Shown: positions 1 to 7,498 of the stretch, piece after piece | Numbering within the stretch: the first letter of the stretch is position 1 | Layout of the letters: each line of letters begins with the position of its first letter | Assembly (NCBI RefSeq): GCF_028610705.1 | Contig: NZ_JAQQWT010000005.1 | Span: forward strand, 69,179-102,530 | Reading direction: 5' to 3' | DNA: 33,352 nt | Origin: Halalkalibacter alkalisediminis | GTDB lineage: Bacteria; Bacillota; Bacilli; Bacillales; Bacillaceae_D | Notes under the pieces: model-generated | Database searches by the model: none | What the model saw: the letters and a program-made list of their open reading frames with translations, nothing else | What the model was told of the DNA's origin: nothing | Made by a program: the position numbers and the translations under genes

Positions 1-300
1 TGTCTGTCTCATCTAATGCTTCTTCTTCGGTTCCTTCTTCATCTATGCTGTCTGTCTCATCTAATGCTTCTTCTTCGGTTCCTTCTTCATCTATGCTGTC
101 TGTCTCATCTAATGCTTCTTCTTCGATTCCTTCTTCATCTATGCTCTCTGTCTCATCTAATGCTTCTTCTTCGATTCCTTCTTCATCTGCGCTGTCATTC
201 TCATCTACTTCTTCTTCTTCGATTCCTTCTTCTATGCTATCATTCTCATCTACTTCTTCTTCGGTTCCTTCTTCATCTGTGCTGTCTGTCTCATCCACTG
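1..300 (-). repeat. 48-bp tandem repeat encoding Asp/Glu units
   Basis: The left end is a head-to-tail array of a 48-bp unit (16 codons). The two leftmost visible units are nearly identical and copies diverge towards the N-terminal side, where some have lost one or two codons. All length changes are multiples of three, so the frame is kept. The array continues beyond the window. Confidence 0.85.
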
Positions 301-622
301 CTTCTTCTTCATTTTCTTCTTCATCTATATGGTCTGTCTCGTCCGCTTCTTCATCTGCGTTATCTAAGTCATCTGCTACATCATAATGACCTTTAGCCAC
401 CTCTCGCATCATCTGCCCTTTTTCAGGTGAACCAGGAATACTATTTGCCACTTCCGATACAATTTGGCCATGGTTTTCGTCTCTCTCCGCTAGTTCTGAA
501 GCTGAAACGGGTGCGCCCGCAGCAGCAAATGCACTTGCAAGCATCGCTGTAGATAACACCAAAGGTACTACTTTTTTAGAGTTCTTTCCTCTTTTCACTT
601 GTTCATTTCCTTTTTTAACCAT
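1..622 (-). CDS. Secreted acidic repeat protein, 3' end outside the window
   Basis: The reading frame opens at an ATG at 622-620 behind a strong AGGAGG site and stays open to the window edge, giving 207 residues with no stop. Residues about 18-42 form a signal peptide (basic start, hydrophobic core, A-x-A-like exit near APVSA). A short ordinary segment to about residue 85 follows, and the rest is almost pure Asp/Glu in 15-16-residue repeats of the type DETDSIDEEGTEEEAL. It is predicted to be exported. The N-terminal part differs from the DUF5667 protein next door, though both are secreted and acidic. I do not recognise a family. Extreme acidity outside the membrane is a known habit of alkaliphile surface proteins; that role is inference. 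Confidence 0.8.
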   Translation of the reverse strand, partial: MVKKGNEQVKRGKNSKKVVPLVLSTAMLASAFAAAGAPVSASELAERDENHGQIVSEVANSIPGSPEKGQMMREVAKGHYDVADDLDNADEEADETDHIDEEENEEEAVDETDSTDEEGTEEEVDENDSIEEGIEEEEVDENDSADEEGIEEEALDETESIDEEGIEEEALDETDSIDEEGTEEEALDETDSIDEEGTEEEALDETD

Positions 623-900
623 GTTCTTCCTCCTCTTAAAGCGTAAGTGATAGATTGATCAGGCTGGACTCTCTATTACATTCTTAAAGATTGATGTAAG
701 GGTCGAAAATAATAGGTAGTACCCTCCTTTTGTCATTTTTTGCAGTTTTCCTAACTGCTTGTCCTACACTTTACAGAAGAAATATTACTAAACTATGAGT
801 TTATTTAGAAATAACTTAGACCTTTTTATGAACGCATGAAGATTTTATTGTCATAATCGGGCTTTACAATGACAAGTGGTCTTGCGTACACGCATTGTAT
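623..900. other. Intergenic region upstream of the acidic repeat gene
   Basis: No open frame with a credible start is visible. It should hold the promoter of the minus-strand gene starting at 622, but I could not settle on a convincing -35/-10 pair. Confidence 0.5.
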
Positions 901-939
901 AAAAAAAAGAACAAAAAGGAATGCATCCTCTTTGTCCTC
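901..939 (-). terminator. Rho-independent terminator of the DUF5667-type gene
   Basis: Read on the minus strand, a 13-bp stem (AGGACAAAGAGGA pairing with TCCTTTTTGTTCT, two G-U pairs) is followed by a run of eight T. It lies just downstream of the stop of the gene at 954-2177. Confidence 0.8.
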
Positions 940-953
940 TATCTTCTTTATGT

Positions 954-2177
954 TTACTCATTTTTCCCTTTTTTATTTTCTTCCGCTTTATTAGCTGCTT
1001 CCCTTTGTTGCTTTGCTTCTTCACGTTGCTTTTCTTCAGCCTTTTTAGCTGCTTCTCTTTGTTGCTTTGCTTCTTCACGTTGCTTTTTTTCAGCCTTTTT
1101 AGCTGCTTCTCTTTGTTGCTTTACTTCTTCACGTTGCTTTTCTTCAGCCTTTTTAGCTGCTTCTCTTTGTTGCTTTGCTTCTTCACGTTGCTTTTCTTCC
1201 GCTTTTTTAGCTGCTTCTTTGTTTGCTTTTTCTTGAACTTTTGCTAGTTCATCTGTGTCTTCTTCGATATCCTCAAAAACTTCTTCTGTTGCTTCAATGA
1301 AGTCTTCATTACCTTCAGCTGTTTCGTCTTGGTACTCTTCTTCCTCAAGTTCTTCCGCTTTAAGTTCTTTCTCTGCTAGCTTCGCTAATCTTTTGTTGAT
1401 TTTCTTTTCAAGTTTTTCTTGAGCCTTTACGATGTTTTTCTCTAGAGACTCTCTAGCTTGAGCGTTTCCTACTTTATCTAAGGCTGCTTGTAAAGCAAGG
1501 ATGTTGGAAGAAAATTTTGCTTCAAGCTCATCTTGAATCGAATTTTCTTGATCTTCTTCTTGTGTATCCTCCTCAATGACAACAGCCTCTTCTTCTACTA
1601 CTGTCACTTCTTCTGTTTCCTCTTCTTCAGTTGCTTCTTCTAAGTTTTTGTATTTTTCTAATGCCAACTCCTGTTGGTCAATTGCTTTTTGAAGAACTTC
1701 ATGGGCTTTATCCTCTTTACCTTCTGCTAGTAAAGCCGCTGCCTCTTTAATACGCTCTTGGACAAGGGAAACCAACATTTCAGCTTCTTTTACATCGTCA
1801 AACGTTAAGGCAAGTCGTACGTTCTCCATTACTTGTTTAGTGAAATACAAAAGGTCACCAGGAAGGAGGGCAGGTGTTTTCACTTCAACTTCTTCATCCG
1901 TATGTACATCATGATCTACTTCAATTAATTCTATAAAATGATCATCCTCTTTAGTAGTTTCAGATTCTGAAGATCCTTCTGTTGTTTCTCCCTCTTGAGA
2001 GGATTGATCTTCAACTACTACTTCTGTTTCCTGAACCACTTCAAAGTAACTCTCTTGCACATCCGTATTGGCAGAAGCTTGTCCTGTTACCAAAGTAAAA
2101 GCGAAAGCCGTTGTCAACACACTAGTAGCTACTACATTACGAACGTTTGCATTCAGAGTTCTATTGTTTTTTGACAT
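954..2177 (-). CDS. Secreted DUF5667-like protein with Lys/Glu/Gln repeat tail
   Basis: This encodes 407 residues from an ATG behind GGAGGG. Residues 1-37 are a signal peptide ending near GQASA. After an acidic stretch, residues about 100-175 match the DUF5667 pattern (LLPGDLLYFTKQVMENVRLAL, then helices keeping track of VQERIKEAAALL). That domain is common in secreted proteins of Firmicutes and its function is unknown to me. A second acidic linker and a coiled-coil segment follow (about 220-280). The C-terminal 80 residues are an 18-residue repeat (REEAKQQREAAKKAEEKQ), probably a long charged helix. A terminator lies behind it, and the gene is divergent from the zinc-ribbon gene at 2356. Function is not known; a wall- or surface-associated structural role is inferred. 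Confidence 0.85.
   Translation of the reverse strand: MSKNNRTLNANVRNVVATSVLTTAFAFTLVTGQASANTDVQESYFEVVQETEVVVEDQSSQEGETTEGSSESETTKEDDHFIELIEVDHDVHTDEEVEVKTPALLPGDLLYFTKQVMENVRLALTFDDVKEAEMLVSLVQERIKEAAALLAEGKEDKAHEVLQKAIDQQELALEKYKNLEEATEEEETEEVTVVEEEAVVIEEDTQEEDQENSIQDELEAKFSSNILALQAALDKVGNAQARESLEKNIVKAQEKLEKKINKRLAKLAEKELKAEELEEEEYQDETAEGNEDFIEATEEVFEDIEEDTDELAKVQEKANKEAAKKAEEKQREEAKQQREAAKKAEEKQREEVKQQREAAKKAEKKQREEAKQQREAAKKAEEKQREEAKQQREAANKAEENKKGKNE
991..1220 (-). repeat. 54-bp tandem repeat in the C-terminal coding region
   Basis: Units begin at about 991, 1045, 1099, 1153 and 1207, an exact 54-bp period (18 codons); the last is partial. Copies differ by only a few bases, which points to recent expansion or homogenisation. 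The long open frames on the plus strand here are by-products of the repeat. Confidence 0.9.
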
Positions 2178-2355
2178 AAAAAAATCCCTCCAAAATTAGT
2201 TTACGGTCATCTATACGGAATGACATTTGATTTTTAGGGGGTGTTATGAAATGTAATAATTGTGTAATAAATTGGTCATTCCATTAGCATTGTCTAATCT
2301 TGTATAATCATCTAAGATTATAGTATATTTAAGCCTGATTAGGAGGATTTTTATC
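2178..2355. promoter_or_regulatory. Divergent promoter region
   Basis: This gap separates the minus-strand DUF5667-type gene from the plus-strand zinc-ribbon gene. For the plus gene a perfect TATAAT sits at 2303-2308, about 50 bp before the ATG, without a good -35. An inverted pair GGAATGAC (near 2218) and GTCATTCC (near 2275) spans the middle and could bind a regulator; that is speculative. Confidence 0.4.
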
Positions 2356-3678
2356 ATGTTTTGTCATAAATGTGGCGGGCCATTGCTTGAGAAAGCTCGC
2401 TTTTGTTCAAACTGTGGTGAAAGAGTATCATCCACGGGAGAACATGTTGAACAAACGCTAGTTACAAAAGAGGTGCCCTCGGGATCTGTCTTACATCCTT
2501 CTGAAGAATCTGGAATCGATCAAGAACTTTGCCCGACAATTCCACAAAATCAATCCACTGTTGAGTCAGAGATGGCAGCAACCTTTGATGAATTTGTCCC
2601 CCCAAAAGACATTAATCTGGTTTCACGTAGTCGCATCCTAAAAAAACTACCCATCCTACTTCCCATTGTTAGCATGCTATTAGTCGGTGGAGGCGTATCA
2701 GCAGCCTATTTTAATGAAATAAACAAAAATGAAGAAGTTCTTTCTTTGCAACAGTCAGCTGAGACCGCGGCCTTAAATGGTGAGTATGCAAAGGCTGAAA
2801 AAACGTTACAACTAGCTCTGAACATGCGTCCAACTTATGCGGTTTTGCAGCACGACATCGAAGCGGTCAATCGAGCCTCTAGTTACATGGCTGAACTAGA
2901 GTCTATTAGTGACAAAATAAAAGAGCAAAACTTCACCGAAGCGGAAGAGAGTCTTTTTTTATTAAAAGAAACCATCGAGTCGGAAGGAGACCCTTTATTT
3001 GATTCGATTGCTGAATTAACCTCTGCAAAAGAAGTGACCGTAACCGTTGGGAAAACAAAACAGGAATTAAGTGAGTTATCAACCGTTCGTCAGTTGGTTG
3101 ATAAGCTAAATATCATTGCTACCTTACATTCAGAAGAAGCCATTGCCATCAAAGAACAAATTATCACGAAGATTGTTCAAATATCGAGTGCCCTTGCGGA
3201 ACAACAGTTACAAAAGAAGCAATTTACAGATGCCATTGCAACCGTGAATCAAGGACTTGAATATGCAACAGACAATAAAACGCTCCTCACCTTCAAGGAA
3301 AAAATTGAACAGGAACGAGCTGCCTTTGAAAAAGCCGAGCAGACGCGCATTGAAAATGCGATAGAAGCCGCGGCCAGAGAGGACTTGCAAAATCAAACCG
3401 CAGCCGTTGAAGTTACCTCGTTTGACTATGAGGTTGATGAATATGGTGACTTATATATATATGGCGACATTACAAACGTAGCCACGAAAGACATTTCTGC
3501 CGTTACGATTGAATATAAGGTGTACGATTTAGAAGGTGCCTTACTATTTGATCGTTCGATGACTGTCTACCCGTATTATGTGAATAGAGGAGAACAAGGC
3601 TCATTCGAGGATGTTGTTTTCTATCTATTTGAAGATGTAGATGTTGAAATTGAAAACATTACTTGGTATGTCGAGTAA
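2356..3678 (+). CDS. Zinc-ribbon, single-pass membrane protein
   Basis: This encodes 440 residues from an ATG behind AGGAGGA. Cys3, Cys6, Cys17 and Cys20 (FCHKCG...FCSNCG) form an N-terminal zinc ribbon. A linker of about 70 residues leads to one membrane segment at about 99-119, so the ribbon should be cytoplasmic and the rest outside. Residues about 125-340 are helical, TPR- or coiled-coil-like (QSAETAALNGEYAKAEKTL). Residues about 350-440 form a beta domain of the FxLYD type (EYGDLYIYGDITNVATKDIS). The layout resembles zinc-ribbon/TcaA-like envelope proteins of Firmicutes. The protease gene starts 11 bp after its stop, so the two are probably one operon and may work together, for example as sensor or scaffold plus protease. 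Confidence 0.85.
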   Translation: MFCHKCGGPLLEKARFCSNCGERVSSTGEHVEQTLVTKEVPSGSVLHPSEESGIDQELCPTIPQNQSTVESEMAATFDEFVPPKDINLVSRSRILKKLPILLPIVSMLLVGGGVSAAYFNEINKNEEVLSLQQSAETAALNGEYAKAEKTLQLALNMRPTYAVLQHDIEAVNRASSYMAELESISDKIKEQNFTEAEESLFLLKETIESEGDPLFDSIAELTSAKEVTVTVGKTKQELSELSTVRQLVDKLNIIATLHSEEAIAIKEQIITKIVQISSALAEQQLQKKQFTDAIATVNQGLEYATDNKTLLTFKEKIEQERAAFEKAEQTRIENAIEAAAREDLQNQTAAVEVTSFDYEVDEYGDLYIYGDITNVATKDISAVTIEYKVYDLEGALLFDRSMTVYPYYVNRGEQGSFEDVVFYLFEDVDVEIENITWYVE

Positions 3679-3689
3679 GGAGAGATAAC

Positions 3690-4832
3690 ATGAAAAAACA
3701 GTGGCTCATTAGTTGCTTTACAACCATTTTAATCTGGAGTGCTGGCGTATATGCTTTTACCTTCATAAAGGAATCTGTTCCGAACCAGCTTAATACCCAA
3801 TCGACTATTTTAACTAGTGAACAAATTGCCTCAAATGAAATCTCTGCAGCTGCCGAACCCAAGGAAATGAAAGAAATTATCCGTGAAACTCAAAAGCGAG
3901 TCGTTCAGATTGAACTAGCAAATGACTCCTTAGGTTCTGGGTTTTTATATAATGATCAAGGCGATGTGGTGACCAATGCTCACGTCGTTGCTGGGTCAAC
4001 AGATGTACAAGTTAAAACGACAGACAACCGCGAATTCTCCGGAAAAGTAATTGGAATTAGTGAAAATACAGATGTTGCCGTTGTACGTGTGGACGGGCTA
4101 AAAGGCATGGAACCCTTACAAGTTAGTAGAGAGAAGCACGCAGATATCGGGGATGAAGTGCTTGCATTAGGGAGCCCGTTAGGATTTCAAAATACAGTCA
4201 CAACTGGGATTATTAGTGGAGTGGGTCGCGAATTAGAATTACCGCCTTATCACTATGAGGATGTCTATCAATTTTCAGCCCCCATTGCACCAGGAAATAG
4301 CGGTGGTCCTCTGATTAATCGTCATACAGGTGAAGTGCTCGGTATTAACTCGGCGGCGGCTGATCAAGGATCGATTGGGTTTAGTATTCCACTACCAAAC
4401 GTTATCGCTTTAATGGAGGGCTGGTCCGATTCACCGATGACTACCTTGCCAAATATCGTGGAAGATGCGGATGATGATGTTTTGAAAGAAGAAACCTATT
4501 TAGACGAAGACTTAGCTCAGTATTTAATCAACTACTTCTACGAAAGCATCAATTTTCAAGATTTTGTCACAGCGTATTCTTTACTGGGAAGCTCTTGGCA
4601 AGGGAATACATCCTATGAATCGTTCCGTGAGGGGTATTTACATACGGAATCGGTGTTGATCGATGAATTAACAATTATAATAGAGGATGATGTCATCGTC
4701 ACGGCCACTATTACAGCTAAAGAACGAAGTAATGGCAGCTATACGAATAGTAAATACAAAGTGACTTACACGGTTGGCTATGAAAATGATCAAATGAAGA
4801 TTTTGTCTGGAACAGGAGAAGTTCTAGACTAA
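3690..4832 (+). CDS. Membrane-anchored trypsin-like serine protease (HtrA-like, no PDZ)
   Basis: The start is the ATG at 3690 behind AAGGAGAG, giving 380 residues; an upstream in-frame ATG at 3663 lies inside the previous gene and lacks a binding site. Residues 5-25 are a membrane anchor. The protease domain spans about 65-250 with the full triad: His98 (TNAHVV), Asp128 (NTDVAVV) and Ser204 (PGNSGGP). The PDZ domain normal for HtrA/DegP is absent. Instead residues about 275-380 look like an NTF2-like domain (YFYESINFQDFVTAYSLL), as found at the end of TcaA-type proteins. It is predicted to act outside the membrane on misfolded or specific envelope proteins. Close spacing suggests co-expression with the zinc-ribbon protein. 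Family assignment is firm; substrate is unknown. Confidence 0.9.
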   Translation: MKKQWLISCFTTILIWSAGVYAFTFIKESVPNQLNTQSTILTSEQIASNEISAAAEPKEMKEIIRETQKRVVQIELANDSLGSGFLYNDQGDVVTNAHVVAGSTDVQVKTTDNREFSGKVIGISENTDVAVVRVDGLKGMEPLQVSREKHADIGDEVLALGSPLGFQNTVTTGIISGVGRELELPPYHYEDVYQFSAPIAPGNSGGPLINRHTGEVLGINSAAADQGSIGFSIPLPNVIALMEGWSDSPMTTLPNIVEDADDDVLKEETYLDEDLAQYLINYFYESINFQDFVTAYSLLGSSWQGNTSYESFREGYLHTESVLIDELTIIIEDDVIVTATITAKERSNGSYTNSKYKVTYTVGYENDQMKILSGTGEVLD

Positions 4833-4868
4833 GCAGATGGCATTTTAGGTGGTTTACATACTAAAAGT

Positions 4869-4905
4869 AGTGGGAGAGCCGGCAAATTATGCCGACTCTC
4901 CCACT
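4869..4905. terminator. Palindromic terminator, copy 1 of a two-copy element
   Basis: A 16-bp stem (AGTGGGAGAG-CCGGCA and its complement, one mismatch) surrounds a short AATTA loop. It follows the protease gene and probably ends the forward transcript. The same core occurs at 16714-16754. A GGTGCCAGGCAC-like motif follows at about 4919. Confidence 0.7.
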
Positions 4906-4939
4906 TTGCTTGACACTGGTGCCAGGCACTCAAGAACGG

Positions 4940-6075
4940 TTATTCTGTTATTCGTCTTCCTTCTAGTAATCTCTTAATCCAATATTCATCTGTATTCATT
5001 TCAGTGATGGCGATTTTCCCATCTATGGCAGCTGCGAATCGGCCTTCTCCAAGGTAAATCGCAGCAAGCTCTGCAGTGTTTCCGCCATCTTCCCCAGCAA
5101 AGAACATCAGATCTCCTCGCTTGAGCTCTTCGATATGAATCTTCTCGCCGCTTTGGCGAAGCATTTCAATGGTTGCCGGCAGGGTCATGCCCGAGCCTTC
5201 TTCAAAGAGCTGCTGAATAAATTCGGCAGAGGTTCCTTCATATGCATCCCCATTGTATGCTTCAGCAAGCTGTGCTTCCCTGTTTTCTTCCTGAGGTCTT
5301 TCATACGTCCTGCTTCCCACATATCGCGGCGGCCAATACGAGCTTGTCGTCAGATTGACGATGGCTACACCAGAGGAATGGGTGGCGACAATGATTTGAT
5401 TATTCCCGATATACACAGCAGGGATTAAACTTGACCCTTCAAAGAACATCAGGTCTCCGCGTTCTATTTCATCCCTGGATATTTCAGTTCCTTCCTGCCA
5501 TTGCTGGTTTCCATAGCGTGGCAAATCGATATTCAAGCCTTTTTTATATACATACTGAACGAGGCCGCCCGTGTCAAAGCCTTGTTCTGGCGAAGCGCCT
5601 CCAAGAGAGTACTCTGTACCAAGAACCTGATAGGCTTCAAATACCGCTTCATTATCATATTGAAGCGTTAAATCATCGAAGCGTTTTACCCCGGTAAAAT
5701 GCTTTTTCCAGTACTCATTCATATACGAAATGGTCGTTTCTCCTTCTTCTCCCGTGGCATGGATGATGTGATCATCGCCGAGGTAAATGGCCGTATGCGA
5801 GATTCCTTCCTGCCACGTTCCAGAAAAATAGAGAATCGTTCTACTTCCGTTCCTAACCCTTTCTGTTCACGGGCGTAACGAGGGAGCGTGATTCCTTTAG
5901 ATTCTTCAAATATATACTGGACAAGCTCTGACGTAATAAAATTTTGGTCATTTGGACCGATCATTTCAATAGCTAACTCTGCTGCAGCGTCCTGTTCTTC
6001 CTCGGCAAACGCGTCATCAAGGAGGACCCCAGACAGCATCACCAGGACGATGATGAAGGCGAGGAACTTTTTCAT
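4940..6075 (-). pseudogene. Frameshifted secreted protein of three degenerate NlpC/P60 modules
   Basis: The gene starts at an ATG at 6075 behind AAAGGAG, with a signal peptide (MKKFLAFIIVLVMLSGVLL). The frame is broken near 5831-5841. Upstream it encodes module 1 up to ...KGLGTEVE; downstream, in another frame, it resumes as ILYFSGTWQEGISHTAIYLG and runs on to the stop at 4940. By comparison with the later modules (GTEISRDEIERGDLMFF), about seven codons plus a frame change are missing, as if deleted between two GAACG-like repeats. Three NlpC/P60-like modules are recognisable, but each lacks the catalytic cysteine: the usual FDCSG reads FDTGG in module 2, NFITSE in module 1 and EGTSAE in module 3. 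Two also lack the histidine. It was probably a non-catalytic wall-binding protein before the break. A sequencing error remains possible. Confidence 0.75.
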
Positions 6076-6407
6076 CCAACCACTCCTTTTTTCTTTTTTG
6101 TAAACTTTTCTAATTAAGTTTTAGTTCAACCATACATGAGCGCTATAAGACTATACACCATATAATTAATCATTTTTCTCATTACCATCTAATGAATCTT
6201 TCCCCTATCTGTTCACTTACAAACTTACTTCATCGACTATTTCAGAGGCTCACTCACTTCTCACCCCACCTTATGCGGTTTTGTATATGGCGGTTCCATC
6301 CAAAAACATCTAGCCTATGAAGTTCGTTTTTCACAAAAGCGGACTTGAACCCTAGAGAATGTGCGCATGCCTGGTGCACCCTAACTAGAGTAAGAGGTAT
6401 CTTACGC
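6076..6407. other. Intergenic region without a gene
   Basis: No credible open frame is seen. The right part (6240-6400) is less AT-rich, and contains ATGCCTGGTGCACC near 6367, reminiscent of the GGTGCCAGGCAC motif near 4919. Confidence 0.5.
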
Positions 6408-6408
6408 C

Positions 6409-6443
6409 AAAAAGCCTGCTATGATCGTTTGATCATAGCAGGC
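6409..6443 (-). terminator. Terminator of the LCP gene and capsule locus
   Basis: A perfect 13-bp stem (GCCTGCTATGATC / GATCATAGCAGGC) with a 4-base loop is followed by TTTTT on the minus strand, about 36 bp after the LCP stop. Confidence 0.9.
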
Positions 6444-6478
6444 ACGTGTTGTGAACGTAAATGCCCACTTTAAAAATA

Positions 6479-7399
6479 TTATCTATTAACCTCAAGATGT
6501 TCGTTTAGTTTATTAGAAAGGAACTGTAGATGTTCCTCATCCGGTAAATAATAGTAAACTCCATTCTTTTTTGTTTCTTCTCCTTCTATTTGGTGCTGCT
6601 CTATCTGCTCGATAGCCTTTTTATATCCTGATTGAATCGTCCACATCTCATCTAAAGTCAAGTTCGTTTTTACGTTATTTTCAATCACTTTAAATAGATC
6701 GTCAAAATGGGTGATAGATGATAGATTAGATCCCTTCTCCATCACTGCTTCAATGACTTGGCGCTGCCTGAGCTGTCGGCCAAAGTCTCCTTTTGGATCT
6801 AAATGTCTCATGCGAGAGTAACCCAATGCCTTTTCACCATCTAAATGGATTACGCCTTTTGGATAATGGACATCATAAAAAGTAAAATCTAAATGATTCT
6901 CTACTTCCACTCCTCCTACTGCATCAACCACATCTTTAAAACTGTCCATATTCACTCTAATAAAATAATCAACTGGAACGTCTAAGAAGTTTTCTACCGT
7001 TCGTATGCTCGTCTCCATTCCACCAATTGAATGAGCATGACTAATTTTATCTTTTGTTCGGTTTCCTCTTATCTCCGTATACGAATCACGAGGAATGCTT
7101 ACCATATGCACCGATTCTAAATGAGGATTAATCGTTAATAAGATTAAGGTATCGCTACGTGCAAGATCCAGGCGATTGATACGCTCATCCAATCCCATGA
7201 GCAGGACCGAAATCGGGTCGCCATCTGTTAGATTAACTTCTTCTTGACGCATTTCAGATTTTTCACGGTCAAAATCTTCTTCTTGGATGCTTGCTACTGT
7301 GGAGGTGACCATCTGCCAGAAATAGATTCCGTAACTGCCTGTTCCTACTATTAAAACACCCATTATTGTTAATATAACAAGTAGAACTTTCTTTCCCAC
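6479..7399 (-). CDS. LytR-CpsA-Psr (LCP) family wall-polymer ligase
   Basis: This encodes 306 residues from a GTG at 7399 behind GTGAGGT; a nearby ATG at 7404 is out of frame. Residues 5-28 form a membrane anchor and the LCP domain is outside. Family signatures are present: ARSDTLILL, the SIPRDSY motif, KISHAHSIGG, VDYFIRVNMDSF, and the GYSRMRH...DFGRQLRQ block that carries phosphate-binding arginines. LCP proteins move polymers such as teichoic acids or capsule from the undecaprenyl-phosphate carrier to peptidoglycan. It is the last gene of the capsule locus, 99 bp behind the fused transferase with no terminator between, and a strong terminator follows. The context suggests it attaches the glycan-containing product of this locus to the wall; substrate is inferred. 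Confidence 0.92.
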   Translation of the reverse strand: MGKKVLLVILTIMGVLIVGTGSYGIYFWQMVTSTVASIQEEDFDREKSEMRQEEVNLTDGDPISVLLMGLDERINRLDLARSDTLILLTINPHLESVHMVSIPRDSYTEIRGNRTKDKISHAHSIGGMETSIRTVENFLDVPVDYFIRVNMDSFKDVVDAVGGVEVENHLDFTFYDVHYPKGVIHLDGEKALGYSRMRHLDPKGDFGRQLRQRQVIEAVMEKGSNLSSITHFDDLFKVIENNVKTNLTLDEMWTIQSGYKKAIEQIEQHQIEGEETKKNGVYYYLPDEEHLQFLSNKLNEHLEVNR

Positions 7400-7498
7400 T
7401 GCATTGCAACCTCACTTTTCATAAAGTCTTCAGCTTTAGCACTTTTAGAAGATTCCCTCTTTGTCATTGAGTCAAAAAGGAAATGTGAACATCCCCCA

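Noticed and set aside
16-396. Two overlapping plus-strand frames rich in Leu or Ser
   Set aside because: They are the complement of the Asp/Glu repeat gene; the minus frame has the start, ribosome site and signal peptide.
851-1247. Plus- and minus-strand frames rich in Cys/Phe/Ser or Lys
   Set aside because: By-products of the 54-bp repeat in the DUF5667-type gene and of its terminator.
5135-5697. Two plus-strand frames of about 90 codons
   Set aside because: Antisense to the NlpC/P60-like gene, with no ribosome site.
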